64,000 nucleotides of DNA from positions 2,046,001 through 2,110,000 of the forward strand of contig CAWCPQ010000001.1 in assembly GCA_963797535.1 (NCBI GenBank), in the 5' to 3' direction. Position 1 is the stretch's first letter; every line of letters starts with the position of its first letter. The notes below the pieces were generated by a model. The model saw only the letters and a list, made by a program, of their open reading frames with translations. It was not told the origin of the DNA and did not search any database. The DNA comes from JAWWOL01 sp963797535. Lineage in GTDB: Bacteria; Actinomycetota; Actinomycetes; JAWWOL01. Positions 41,519 through 52,975 of this stretch are shown piece after piece. The translations under genes and the position numbers were made by a program.

Positions 41519-43594
41519 TCAGTTCGTCAGGACGTGCTGTCCGCTCGGCGTGGTGACCGTGCCGTCGGGGTTGACCGCGCCGAGGTACATCGAGCGCACC
41601 GGGTGGCCCGAGGCGTGCGCAGCCCGCTCCAGCACGGTGTTCCACTGCTCGATCGTGAGCTTCGACACCGGCGACACCGTGCTCCCGGCCGGCAGGTCGT
41701 CGGTCGCGTTGGCCAGCACCATGAGCTCCTTGCCGTGCGCGGCAGCGTTCTTGCGCACCTCCGCCAGCGTCGCAGCGTCAGCCGTGGGCGACTGGGCAAC
41801 CGGCACCCGGCAGTACGACCGCAGCGTCATCGGGTAAGGCCCGCTGAGCCCGCCGACCACCAGCACCGCGGCGTTGTCGGGGAGGTTGGCACAGAGGTTC
41901 TGCACCTCGGCCAGCTCGGGTACGGCCTGGCGGACCCGAGCCAGGTGGGACGAGGTCTGGATCGCGATGGCGAAGCTCGCGAGGACCATCACCGCAGCGC
42001 CGACCCGAGCCGCCCACCCGTACCGCATCAGCCGGTAGCCGAGATAGCTCGCCGCGATCAGGAAGCCGGGGATCACGATCGGCAGGTAACGCCGCATCAC
42101 CCAGATCTGGTCCGGCGCGATGTTGGGGTAGATCAGGAACAGTACGGCCGAGCCGAGGAACACGAGCAGGAATCCGAGCAATGCCGGGCGCCCCGTTCGG
42201 CCGAAGCGCAGCACCAGCCACGCCGAACCCAGCACACCGGCGACGACGACGACAATGCCGTAGTACCAGCCGATCCAGGTCAGCGAGTTCTCGGCGTAGT
42301 CCCGCGTGCCGTCGATCTTCAAGTGGTCAGCCTTCTGCAGCGCCGCCTCGGAGGCCGTGAACGAGGCGGCGATCAGGTGGTGCGAGGTCAGCCACAACGG
42401 CCTCGACGCACCGATGATGGCGGCGAAGACGATCAGCCCGGCCACGCCCCATGCCATCCGAGGTACGAGCGCGAGGGCCTGCTCCCGCCGGCCGGACGGC
42501 CCCCACGAGATCCAGATGACTACGGCACCGACCAGGCCCGTGATGACGGCCGGGGCGAGCAGCCCGACGGTCTCCTTGTCGTGCTGCGCCCAGTACAGCG
42601 GGCTCAGGTGACGGGTCATCACCACGCCCAGGCAGAACGTCGCTACCGCGCCGCCGGCCAGGGCTGCCACCTCACGGACGGCCGTCCGCCGGACCTGCGC
42701 CCTGGCTAGGCGCATTACGCCGTAGCCGGCGATGGCGACGCAGGTAGAGGCCGCCGTCGAGCCGGGCGATCTCCGTGGCCCCGATGCGTGAGACCGGTCA
42801 CCAGGTGCAGCGGCACGCCGCCTCTGGCGTCGCACAGGAACAGCAGCGCCAGGGCGCCGAGCAGGAATACCATCGCGGTCGGCTCGCTGTAGACCGCACG
42901 GCTGAAGTTGATCATCGGCAGGGAGATCGCCAGCAGCGCGGTCGCGCCGAGCGCCCACCACTCGCGTACGACCTCTCGGGCCAGCGCGTAGAACCCGAGC
43001 AGGGCGACGCCGCCGATCAGCGGGGCGACCCGCAGCAGCCACGCGTCACTCAACCAGCCGCCGATCGCCACCAGCATCGGCGCGGCGTCCGGATACTGGC
43101 TCTGCACGAACCCCGTGGCCGACGGAGGCGAAGCCGAGGGAGCCGTCGCTGACGCCCTTGACGTTGCCGAACACCTCTGGCTGCGCGTGGATCCACGGGC
43201 TGGCGTGGTGGGCCAGCCACTCACCGGTCAGCGCGTAGGTAGAGGGGTCGCGGAAGACCCAGATCTCCTGGGCGGAGTACTTCAGGTTGAAGGCGACGGT
43301 GAGCAGAGCACCGCCGATGGCCAGCAGGTTGGGCAGCAGAGTACGGGACGGCGTCGGCGGCAGCCGGCGCAGGATCACCCACGCGGCTGCACCCCCGGCG
43401 ACGAGGCCGAGCGGCAGCACCACAGCGGGCTTGAACGCGCCGGCCAGCATGCATAGTGCCCCGACGATGGTCAGCCCCGCCATCGCCGCGCACAGCGCGA
43501 CCGGGATGGCGGCGACGACCGCAGCAGGGCGGCTGTCCACGATGGGCGCGTCCGCGGGGGCATGGCGCGACAGGGTGTCGCCGGCGTTGGTCAT
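41519..43594 (-). pseudogene. Large GT-C-like membrane glycosyltransferase, three frameshifts
   Basis: ATG at 43594 with GAGGA upstream. About twelve membrane segments; signature loops WVFRDPSTYALTGEWLAHHASPWIH, VQSQYPDAAPMLVAIGGWLSDAWLLRVAP and INFSRAVYSEPTAMVFLLG, then IWVMRRYLPIVIPGFLIAASYLGYRL and a periplasmic C-terminus. The RDP and SEPT motifs sit where GT-C enzymes keep acidic catalytic residues. Frame breaks at about 43120, 42785 and 42745; repaired length about 690 aa. Clear paralogue of the gene just upstream. Probably transfers sugars from polyprenyl-phosphate donors outside the membrane. Confidence 0.7.
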
Positions 43595-43614
43595 GACCGT
43601 CCTCTTCAATCGCA

Positions 43615-45756
43615 TCAACCGACGGCGTCCAACGTGCGCTGACCGTCCGGCGCAGTCACCGTACCGTCCGGCGCCACCTTGGCCAGGTACATCGTGCGGG
43701 TGATGGGCAGGACATCGTTGGCGGGGTGGATCAGGGACGGCTTCCAGAACCTCGTGGTCAGCCGGCTCATGATCGGCAGCTGGGCCGGTGCCGGGCTCTG
43801 CCCCGGCGGCAGCGCCTTCGGGTTGCTGGTGAGCACGTAGAGCTGCTTGCCCGCCGCCGCCGCACTGGCCCGGATGCTCGACAGGACGTCGGGGGTCAGC
43901 GGCTGGTCGGAGCTCGCGAACACCGCCTTCGTCGGCACACCGCACCAGGACCGCACGGTCATCACGTAGCCGGACACGAGATCGCCACCGGTCAGCAGCA
44001 CCGCCGCGTCGTCCGGCACGTTGTCGCAGACGGTGTGGATCTCGTCGAGCTGGCCGAACCCTTCCGGCACCGTCGCCAAGTGCCTGGAGGTGTTCAGGGT
44101 CAGTCCGAGCGCCGCCACCGCCAGCACCGCGATGGCTGCCTGGCCGCGACGGCCGAACCGCCACAGCCGGGAGCCGAAGTAGGCAGCGCCGATCAGCAGG
44201 CCGGGCATCACCACGGGAAGGAACCGGCGGATCGACCAGATCTGGTCCGGTGTGATGTCCGGCCTGGCCAACGAGATCAGCGCGTACGAGACGAAGACCA
44301 GGAGGAAACCGAGCAGCGGCGGGCGGCCCGTACGACCGAAACGCCTTATCAGCCAGGCGATCCCGAGCACGCCGGCCACCACGACGACGAGGCTGAGGTA
44401 CCAGGACATCCAGTTGAGGCTGTACTCCGCATAGCTGCGGGTGCCGTCGAGGGGCTGGTGCTCGAGGGTCTGCCAGTACTTGATCTAGTTGGTGTACGTC
44501 GGCCCGATGTACTGGTGGAAGGTGAACCACAGCGGGCGGGTCGCACCGACGACGGCGACCACGATGAACAGCACAGCTCCGACCGACGACAGCCGCCCAC
44601 CCCAACGCACCGCGTTCTCATGCCAGTCGGCCCTGGTCCAGGCCACGAACAAAACGGCGGCGCCAGCCAGCATCACCACCGCGGCCGCGATGCCCGGCAG
44701 GTAGGACTCGTACCGATGCCCTTGCCAGTACAGCGAGCTGAGGTTTGCGGTAAGCCGCATGCCGATCCCGTACGGGATCAGCGCGCTCAGCAGCAGCGCC
44801 GCCACCTCGACCCCGGTCCTGCCTCGGCGCCCCGGCTGGGCCTGCGCCAGCTGCATCACGCTGTAGCCGGCGGCGGCGATCAGGAAGATGCCACCGTCGA
44901 TCCGGGCCAGTCCGGCGGCCCCGCCGGTCAGCCCGGTCACGATGTGCAGGGGCACGCTCGGCCGCTCGTGGCAGACGAACAGCAGCGCCATGCCGCCGAG
45001 CAGGAACAGCATCGTCGTCGGCTCGCTGTACACCGCCCGGCTGAAGTGCAGCATCGGCAGGGACACCGCGAGCAGGGTCATGGCCCCGAGTGCCCACCAC
45101 TCGCGGACCACGCCGCGCGCAAGGGCGAAGAACGCCAGCAGGGCCGCGCCGCCGATGAACGGCGCGAACCGCAGCATCCAGGTGTCGCTGAGCCAGCCGA
45201 CCATCGCGACCAGCATCGGCGCCGCGTTGGGGTACTGCGACTGCACCGTCGTGGCGTTGGTCTCGCCGAAACCGAGCGAGGTCGACGTGCCAGCGGTGAA
45301 GTCGCCGAAGACGCTGCTCTGGGTGGGGATCCGGGCGCTGCTGTGGTGTGCCAGCCACTGGGCGGTGACGGTGTAGGTGCCGGGGTCACGGGTGACCACG
45401 ATGTCCTGGGCGCCGTACCGCACGTTGAACCACACCATGACCACGACGCCGGCCAGCGCCAGCAGGTTGGGCCACAGGGTACGGGCGGCGCGCGCGGGGG
45501 CCAGCCACAGCACGACACCGCCGGCGATCGCCGCGAGCGGCAGGCCGATCGGCAGCACCAGCGCCGGACGGTAGGAGTCGTTGATCAGACAGATCGCCGC
45601 CACCACGGTCAGCGCGGCGACCGCCGCCGCCAGCGCCATGGGCAGGGCTGCGACGATGCCCGGCCAGCCGCGGGTCCGCCGTACGGGGATCGGCTCGACC
45701 GGGGGGTCGGTCGCCTCGGGCGCAGGACGAACGAGCTCGTCCTCAGCGCTGGACAT
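43615..45756 (-). pseudogene. Large GT-C-like membrane glycosyltransferase, in-frame TAG
   Basis: 713 codons from the ATG at 45756. VVTRDPGTYTVTAQWLAHHSSARI, VQSQYPNAAPMLVAMVGWLSDTWMLRFAP, LHFSRAVYSEPTTMLFLLGG, and IWSIRRFLPVVMPGLLIGAAYFGSRLW match the paralogue downstream. The only lesion is TAG at 44485-44487 within YTN-stop-IKYWQTLEH; the frame continues without shift to 43615, so a single C-to-T change from CAG (Gln) explains it. Only 20 bp separate it from the paralogue, so they form one operon. Confidence 0.72.
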
Positions 45757-45828
45757 GCGAGACCTCTCTGCCGAGTGGGTCCAAGCCCGGTTCGGGCCCC
45801 CACCCGGTGCGAGCGGAACGAAGTGGGT

Positions 45829-48230
45829 TTAGCTCTTGTGGATCAGGTGGAACTGGGTGGAGGCGCCCCTGCCGGTGACGACGTAGGCGGTAATCGAGTT
45901 GGATCCGTTGTGCCACAGCGACGCGGGAACGATGTCCTCGATGGACAGCGGCGCGCCCTTCTCGGCGTAGGTCGGGCCGATGGCGCCGATCACGCCGTTG
46001 ATCGCGATCGCCACGTTGACATTGCCGCTCTTGCCGTTGAGGTGACCCCAGATCAACGTGGGGACTCCGCTGTTCGACGTGACGGCGGCGGCGGTGGAGG
46101 AGATCTTGGAGTTCATGGACAAGGTCAACGAGCTGTTGCTGCCCTTGTGGACCGCGGTGACGCTTGTGGCCCAGCAGATCCGGGCGCGGGCCGAGCTTGT
46201 AGAGGTCAGCAGCGCTCTTGGCGTTGCCCGAGCACTCCGCCGTAGCCCTTGATCACCTTCTGGTAGGCCCCGACCGGATCGGGGATCACCAGCCTCTTGC
46301 CAGGGGTGTTGAACCAGTACTTGACCGTGGTGGTGCGCGGTGCCTTGAGCGCCGACTGACCGTCGAGCTTCTGCGGCAGCTTGACGTGCAGCGCGTCGGC
46401 CAGGGTCGCGGTGAGGTCGACGTGGGTCCAGTTGCGCTGGTCCAGCTTGCCCTTCACCTGGCCCGGCATCTTCAGGAACATCGGCACCCAGGCCAGGTCA
46501 GCCGCTGTGGCAGCATCCAGGGTCCGAGCCTGGTCACCGGGGACGAAGCCCTCGCCGTGGTCAGCCGTGACCACCAGCAGCGTCTTGTCCATCAGCTTCT
46601 CGGCCCGCAGCTTGGTGAGCACGCCGCCGAGCAGCTTGTCGGCGTAGGACAGCTGCATCATCTCGCGGGCGAGGTTGACCTGGACCGGCCAAGCCGACTT
46701 GACCCAGCCGCCGTTGTCGGCGTGGCCGGGGCCGACAGCCGGCGGGTAGGGGTAGGGGCGGCCGCTCTCGTTGTAGCGCCACGGTCCGTGCGGGAGCAGG
46801 ACGTGCAGGAACTTGAAGGTCGGCTTGGTCTTGGCCGGCGGCGGGGTCAACGTCTTGATGAACGTCGCGACCCGCGACGGCTGGTCGTCGGCGAGGTGCG
46901 GGAACAGGCAGGTCGTCGTCGTGCACTTAGACGCCGCCTTGTCGGTCGAGCTCGAAGCCGCCGCCGTGTCCGTCACGTCCGCCGTACCCGAGTCGGCGAA
47001 CTCCGTGGTCGGGTCGCTCTTGTCCTTCCACGGCGAGATGAGCTTCCTCAGCTCTTTCGCGCTGTCGGACAGGGTCGGCTCGAGCCCGGTCTTCTGCACG
47101 ACCTTGGTCGAGGTCTTGCACATCGAGGGCGGGCACAGCGCGGTGATCGTCTCCATCGCCGACACGTTGTACGTGCCGGAGAGCTCGGCGAGCAGGTTGT
47201 CCTTGTAGCTGGAGTAGACCGGCGGCAGCGCCTTGGCCGGGAACTTGCCGCGCAGCATGGCCGGAACGGCGTAGGGCGTGAAGCCGCTGACGCCGGTGGC
47301 GTTGCGCATCCAGTTGGTGTTCTTGGACAGCCACGCGAAGTTGGGGAACAGCGCGGCGTTGACCGTGCCGTCCGGCTTGAGCAGGCTGCGCAGCGGGAAC
47401 TCGTCGAAGAAGATCATGACGACCGGCGGGTGGGCGGCGGTCTTGACCCCGGCGGGGGCCATCTGGATCGAGCTCTGCGACGCTGGCGTCGGGGCAGTGG
47501 CGCTGGTGCTGCTGCCGCCGCCGGCCTCTCCCGCGGCGGGGACACTGACTGCCACTTGGGCCGGACCGCTGCCACCCACGGCCTGTCGCACGATGGCACC
47601 CGACGGCGAGGTGGTCACGAACAGCAGTGCAAAGACCAGCGGCGCTGGTGAGGCGTAGCGCAGGTAGAGGCGCATCGTCGCGCTGCGCACGATGAGCACG
47701 GTCAGGCCGATGCCAGCGGCGATCGCCAGCAGGCCGAGGACAATCCCGTACGGCACCCCTCTGCCCTTGCCCACCTCGATCACGATCGCGGTGAGCAGGG
47801 CGGCCATGAAACCGAAGTGCAGCCAGCGCTCGGCCGTCCTGGAGACCAGCGCCACCACGCGCTCGACGCCCCACAGGACGAGGGTCGGCGCGAAGACCAC
47901 CAGCAGGATGTACTCGATCATCGACATCGAGCTCAGCCGGCGGTACGAGAAGAACTCGGGTGCCTTGCCGGTCGCGGACAGCAGCGGCTGGGCGATGGCG
48001 AACCCGGTGAGCACGAACAGCTCGAGCAGGTCGCGCCCGCCGTAGCGGGACCAGTAGCCACCCTTTTCGGCTTCGTCCGGCGCGGAAGTCCCGTCGGACG
48101 TCTCGGCAGTCTCAGCTGTCACGGCGTCGCCGGGCTCCCCCGTCACCTCGGACCGCGTGTCGGCCAAGGTGTCGGAGGAACCTTCCGGGTGATCACCCGG
48201 ATCGGCTTTCGTCAGCCCGTCGTCAGACAC
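45829..48230 (-). pseudogene. Sulfatase/phosphoethanolamine-transferase-like membrane protein, two frameshifts near the C-terminus
   Basis: The start overlaps the preceding methyltransferase stop. An acidic cytoplasmic N-terminus of about 60 aa, five or so membrane helices, then an extracytoplasmic alkaline-phosphatase-superfamily domain: VVMIFFDEFPLRSLL, GVSGFTPYAVPAMLRGKFP, FLHVLLPHGPWRYNESGRPYP and LVVTADHGEGFVPG. These fit metal-binding sulfatase-fold enzymes that cleave or transfer anionic groups on glycans. The frame is lost at about 46220 and again about 46168, after which VTAVHKGSNSSLTLSMNS and a beta-rich tail continue to 45829. Repaired length about 800 aa. Confidence 0.7.
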
Positions 48231-49641
48231 GGGGCGTCGCGGCGTACAGGGTGCGGGTGCCCGACGCGAGCTGCTCGCGGCGGTCGATCACGAAACGCTC
48301 CTCGAGCAGCCGCTCGAACACCTCGGCCCGGTAGTCGGGGAAGGTGCCGGCCGGCTTGAGCGAGAGCAGACGCTTGCCCATCGGGTCGGTCGGGTCCACC
48401 CACTCGATGACCAGGCGGGAGCCGAAGGCCGCGTACCAGTCGAGGATCTGCGGCAGCGGGACGTTGGCCGTCAGCGCCAGGTGGTGCACGAGCGCAAGGC
48501 ACAAGATCGCGTCGGGCTTGCGGCGGGTCTCGAACGGGAGCCGCTCGCCGCCACGCCAGCCGATGCCGGGCGACGGGTCGGTGAGGTTCATGACCAGCGG
48601 CAGGATCTTCTTGTTGCGCTCCTGCTTGAGGGCGCGGTAGAGCGAGTCGATCGTCTGCTCGTCACCGTCGACGGCCACGACGCTGTCGGCGTACTTGGCG
48701 GCGATCCGCGAGTAGGTGCCGTCGTTGCAGCCCATGTCCCAGGCCAGCCCCAGCTTGCCGTCGCCAGCCCAGGCGGCGAGCGAGGAGTCGACGAAGGCCG
48801 CCTTCACCTCGCGCTCGGCGTCGGTGTAGGTGCTGGTGCTCTGGTAGGTCTCCCAGTGCGAGTCAGCCGCCTTGTACTTCAGGTCCTTGACCGTCTTGAG
48901 GATCGCCTTGACCGTCGCCTTGGTGAGCTCGGTGGAGAATCCCGCGTCGGACAACTCGGCCTTGGTCGCCTCGCTGCCGGCCTTGTTGCCGGACATCTTG
49001 CTGTCCAGCGCGGAGTGCAGCATGACGTGCTTGAGCACGCCCTTGCGTACGGCGTCGCGGCCGCTGAACATGGCGCGGGCCTGACGCGGCTCGATGCCGT
49101 CGATCTGACCGCGCAGCCAGGGCCGGAACGGGATGTCCCGGTGCGCCTGGATCATCAGCGGGAACAGGAAGGTCTGGCAGAACTGCCGGTAACCGGCCCA
49201 GGGACCGCCGGTGGAGCGCTCGAACGAGGGCACGTCGATGAACGTCGGCTGAGCGCCGCGCCACTGCACGTTGTAGGCGTAGCCGTCCTTCATCGTCAGG
49301 CCCTCGTCGAGGGCCTGGGCGAGCAGCTCGAGGTGCAGGATGGCGGCATCCCTGAGCTGGGAGAACGTCCACTCGTACGGGTAGCTGATGAACGGGATGC
49401 GCTCGTGCTTGAGCACGACCGGCCACGGCTTGGGCAGCTGGATACCGAGGGCCTGGGCGTCCACCTGCTCGGTGCCGACGACCCGGCCCTCCTTCACGGC
49501 ACGCGGGAAGAAGGCAGTGTCGGCCAGCGACTTCCAGTCACCGGCGGCGACGTCGCCCAGGCCGCGGTAGACATCGCCGTCTGCGTAGAAAACCGTGCTC
49601 GACGGGTCGCGGAACGACGCCGGCTCGATCGAGGCGGTCAT
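48223..49641 (-). CDS. Class I SAM-dependent methyltransferase (NoeA-like)
   Basis: 472 aa. N-terminal part (residues 1-280) as in nodulation-protein NoeA-like methyltransferases: FFPRAVKEGRVVGTEQVD, HERIPFISYPYEWTFSQLRDAAILHLELL, PTFIDVPSFERSTGGPWAGYRQFCQ. The C-terminal SAM domain has LAWDMGCNDGTYSRIAAKYADSVVAVDGDE, AILCLALVHHLALTANVPL and VIEWVDPTDPMG. Intact. It probably methylates a surface glycan or its lipid carrier. Confidence 0.82.
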   Translation of the reverse strand: MTASIEPASFRDPSSTVFYADGDVYRGLGDVAAGDWKSLADTAFFPRAVKEGRVVGTEQVDAQALGIQLPKPWPVVLKHERIPFISYPYEWTFSQLRDAAILHLELLAQALDEGLTMKDGYAYNVQWRGAQPTFIDVPSFERSTGGPWAGYRQFCQTFLFPLMIQAHRDIPFRPWLRGQIDGIEPRQARAMFSGRDAVRKGVLKHVMLHSALDSKMSGNKAGSEATKAELSDAGFSTELTKATVKAILKTVKDLKYKAADSHWETYQSTSTYTDAEREVKAAFVDSSLAAWAGDGKLGLAWDMGCNDGTYSRIAAKYADSVVAVDGDEQTIDSLYRALKQERNKKILPLVMNLTDPSPGIGWRGGERLPFETRRKPDAILCLALVHHLALTANVPLPQILDWYAAFGSRLVIEWVDPTDPMGKRLLSLKPAGTFPDYRAEVFERLLEERFVIDRREQLASGTRTLYAATPRV

Positions 49642-49703
49642 GAGGAAACCACGCCGGTCGAACGCACGGGGTGGAACGGTCGGCGGGAGGAGTGCAACAG
49701 CAC

Positions 49704-49898
49704 TTAGCCCTCGCTACCAGGCGTGTCCCAGGACGTGTCAGCAGCGGTGGTGGTCGCCGCAGCCTCGTCTTCCTTCTTGCGGAAGGGGGAGGTAACCTTC
49801 CTCCACTGCGTCTTGGCTACGACGGCAACGCCAGCCGCACCGGCGACGACAGCCGAGGTGACCGCGCTGGCTGAGCTGCTGTCCAGATAAGCAAGCAT
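49704..49898 (-). CDS. Small protein with one hydrophobic segment (64 aa)
   Basis: ATG at 49898 preceded by AGGAG at 6 nt. MLAYLDSSSASAVTSAVVAGAAGVAVVAKTQW has an Ala/Val-rich membrane segment, followed by a basic patch (KVTSPFRKK) and an acidic/Thr tail. Not a known family to me. It lies first in a leftward run of envelope genes; a TATAGT -10-like box is present at 49937-49932 about 30 nt upstream. The flanking 157 bp (49899-50055) holds no other gene. Confidence 0.6.
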   Translation of the reverse strand: MLAYLDSSSASAVTSAVVAGAAGVAVVAKTQWRKVTSPFRKKEDEAAATTTAADTSWDTPGSEG

Positions 49899-50055
49899 TT
49901 ACGACTCCTGTCACGACCCCTGAATGCCGGAACTATATAGGACCGGACTGGCAACCGCGGCTTATACCGCCTTCACCCTGCTGATGACGCTACCCACTGC
50001 AGGGGACGGCGCAACGTCGGGTTTGCTGTGAACATGGTAGCCGTTCACCAGCCTC

Positions 50056-51926
50056 TCACTTCACCCCAACGAGCAGGGTGGGCGATGCGTGCCCGGCCGA
50101 GGTGGCCAGGTAGCGCGTGTTGACGCTGGCTGTCACGGTTGCCTTCCAACGCCCGTTTCGGTCGGCGCGTACGGTCACCGACGGGACGAACCCCGTGACG
50201 TCGGCGCGGTGCAGTGTGAGGACGACGTCGGCGCCGGGCTCGGCCGCGCCGGTGAGCTGGAACGGCACGGCGCCAGCCACCTGAGGCCGGCCCCTGCAAC
50301 GTGGTGCCGACAGCCTTGATCAGAGCCGGAGTGCCGGCCAGGCCCTGCGAGACGCCGTACACCCGGTAGTCGACGTCGACGGCGAACGTGGTCTTCCAGG
50401 TGCCGTCAGCGCCGGCTACGAGCGTGCGTCGCAAGGTGTAGACGGCGGTGTTCTGGCGGTGGAACCAGACCTGGACGGCGGCGCCGGGCGACGCCTTGCC
50501 GGTGGCCTGCACGGTGTGGGTGCGCCCCCACACCGCTGGCAACGAGATCGTGGGCGCGGTCAGGCGTGGCTTCCAGAAGGTCGAGCGCATGCCGAAGCGC
50601 AGCGCGGACTGACTGGTGATCGTGACCGCCCTGGCCTTGCCCTTGGCGTCGATGCCGTCGAGGCGGACCGCCCGCACCCGGCCGCCGTAGGGTGCCTTGG
50701 TGCCGTCCCTGGCGGTCACGGTGAAGACGTCGAGCCGCTTGAAGCCGTACTGCGACTGGAGGCCGGTGACGTCGAGTGAGGTGGTCCAGCTGTGGAAAGG
50801 GTCACCGCTGGTCGCGTCCCACGGGTCGGCCCGCACCGGCCCGTAGGTCGGGTCGCCACCAGCCGTCCACCCGCCGTTGGAGGCGGAGTATTGGGCGAAC
50901 AGCGGGGTCGTCCCGCTCACCAGGATCGTGTCGGCCGTCTGCGCGACCGGGTCGGTTGCCGGCTTGCCCGCCGGCGGCTCCAGCCAGGTGGTCTTGCCGT
51001 GGATCACCGACTGGGTGCCGCCGAAGACCTGGCACCAGGTGGAGTCGCAGATGTCGTAGACCGACTTCTTCTCCAGGCGCAGGTTGTCAGCGTAGGAGCG
51101 GGCCGCGACGGCCTGAGCCTCGAGCTCCTGCAGCGGCCAGGACGCCGGCGACTCCTCGTAGACCACGCCGCGGATGTAGTCGTCCAAGCTCATCGTCGCC
51201 AGCGCGCATCATCCGGCTGGGCACGGTCGCGGTGCCGGCAAAGGTCCGTACGGCCGAGACCTTGGTCCGGTAGTCGCGGAAGACGTCGCCGCCCCAGTCG
51301 ACCCGGATCAGGCTCGGGCCGGTGAACGTGATCGGGCCGCCCAGGGCCTTCTTGCCTGCGATGGTCGCGTCTGCCCAGCCGGCCTTGGTGTGCATCCGCA
51401 GGTGCAGCCCGTCCTTGGCGGTGAGCACGCCCCACTCGTCGACCCCCGTGGTCTTGTCGGGGTGCTTGCCGGTCGCGGAGTCCGTGACCACGATGCCGGC
51501 GCGCTGGACGACGCTGAGCGTGCAGTAGGTCGCCAGGACGGTCTTGTCGGAGCACTGGTAGCGGCTGGCGCTCGGCGGCTGGTAGCCCTTGGCCGTCGGG
51601 CCGTCGGCGACGCCGGTCAGGGCGACCCGGATATTCGGATTACCGGCGCCGTCGATCTTGGCGCCGGGGTAGTAGAAGCCGAGGATCCCGGTAGCGGGAA
51701 CACCGAGCTGGGCTGCACGCTTGGCGCCCTCCTGCGACATGCCCTCGCCGTGTCCCCAGCCGTGGCCGTCGATGGTCAGGATCCGGCTGGCCGGGACCAG
51801 GTAGGACTCGTTGAGCGAGGAGTTGGCGCTGGCCGTCGTGGGCGCGAGGACGACAGCTGCGCCCGCCAGCGCCGTGACAGCAGCCATCGCCGTCGTACGG
51901 GAGAAGGCGCTGCGGACATGGGGCAC
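50056..51926 (-). pseudogene. SpoIID/LytB-domain protein with Ig-like repeats, two frameshifts
   Basis: GTG at 51926 gives a signal peptide ending TTASANS. The SpoIID domain follows: ILTIDGHGWGHGEGMSQEGAKRAAQLG, YYPGAKIDG, then MSLDDYIRGVVYEESPASWPLQELEAQAVAARSYA. Frame breaks occur just before MSLDDY (about 51205) and at about 50285. Two C-terminal repeats of about 85 aa (GKASPGAAVQVWFHR and GAAEPGADVVLTLHR units) match those of the amidase at 57.8-60.8 kb. SpoIID proteins are peptidoglycan lytic transglycosylases; here a secreted wall-remodelling role is likely. Repaired length about 620 aa. Confidence 0.75.
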
Positions 51927-51994
51927 GAAGACTAAGCCTAGTCGCGAACGAGCGTCCCCGGGGGCAGGTCGTGAACAACAGTGCCGTGAACGTT

Positions 51995-52896
51995 TCACCC
52001 GGATCAGGCCGCCGATGCTGCCCCACGCCAGGTCGCCCACGGTCATGAGCAGGCGGGAGACGGCAGCGAGGGCCACCAGCTCCTTGTGATGGAGCACTGC
52101 CGTGAGTGCGAGGATCAGCACCGCTTCGCGTACGCCGGCGCCAGCCGGCGTGATCACGAACAGGAACCCGGCCGTCCACGCCAGGGCGAACGCTCCGACC
52201 GACAGCGCCTGCAGCGATGCGGCCCCCGACGCGTGCAAGCCGGCCGCCAGGACCCAGATCTGCACGCCGTAGGCCGCCCACATCAGCAGCGTCCAGCCGG
52301 TCGCGGTGACGATGCCGCGCATGGTCAGCGGCTGCTCGAGCGGCTCGCGGTGGGCGAGCGTGAACACCTTGTTGATCACCGGGTTGAGGATCTTGGGGTG
52401 CAGCAGGACCAGGCCGATCGGCAGGACCGCGATGACCCAGCCGTAGTGGTGCAGCGCCGACGGGCTGGCGAACGGCAGCAGCACGACCGCGACCAGGACG
52501 CCGGTGGCCACGTTGAGCACCATGCACAGCAGCGCGACGGTGCCCACCGGACGCTTGGACAGTCCGTACGCCTTGCCCAGCTCCATCTGCGCCACGATCG
52601 GCCACACCGCACCAGGGACGTACTTGCCGAGCTGGCCGACGAAGAACACCCGGATGGTGCCCGAGACGGGCACCATGCTGGCCGAGGTCGGCCAGCAGCG
52701 CTCGCCAGGCCAGGGCACTGAAGAACAGGCCGACCATCACGGCGGCGAACGCGAGAGCGAGCGACGCCAGCGAGAGCTCGTGCCAGCCGTCCTGAACCAC
52801 GTGCCACTGGTCGATCAGCGCTGCTACCAGGAAGCCGACCGCCAGGACGACGAACCCGATTCGCAGCGCACGCCACAGCCACGGCGGAATTCGCAC
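51995..52896 (-). pseudogene. UPF0104/LPG-synthase-TM-like membrane protein, frameshifted
   Basis: ATG at 52896: PPWLWRALRIGFVVLAVGFLVAALIDQW begins a seven- to eight-helix protein of the AglD/UPF0104 family (RVFFVGQLGKYVPGAVWPIVAQMELGKAYG, VITPAGAGVREAVLILALTAVL, AVSRLLMTVGDLAWG). The frame shifts at about 52690. At the end the shifted frame has no stop and runs straight into the SpoIID gene, so another lesion near 51.95-52.0 kb is likely and the 3' end is uncertain. The family includes putative flippases and lipid-linked glycan proteins. Confidence 0.65.
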
Positions 52897-52975
52897 AGGG
52901 CCAGCGTAATGGACAGTTGCGCTAACCTAACCAGCCAGTACCTGCCCGTGCCCGGACCTTTGGGAGCCCCGCGAG

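Noticed and set aside
45785..45797. GCCCGGTTCGGGC stem resembling a tRNA T arm or terminator
   Set aside because: No tRNA body surrounds it and no T tract follows; it lies in a 72-bp gap between two leftward genes.
51087..52718. Single protein joining UPF0104 and SpoIID
   Set aside because: The SpoIID part has its own signal peptide and promoter-like box; the missing stop is more easily explained by one of the many indels in this part of the window.
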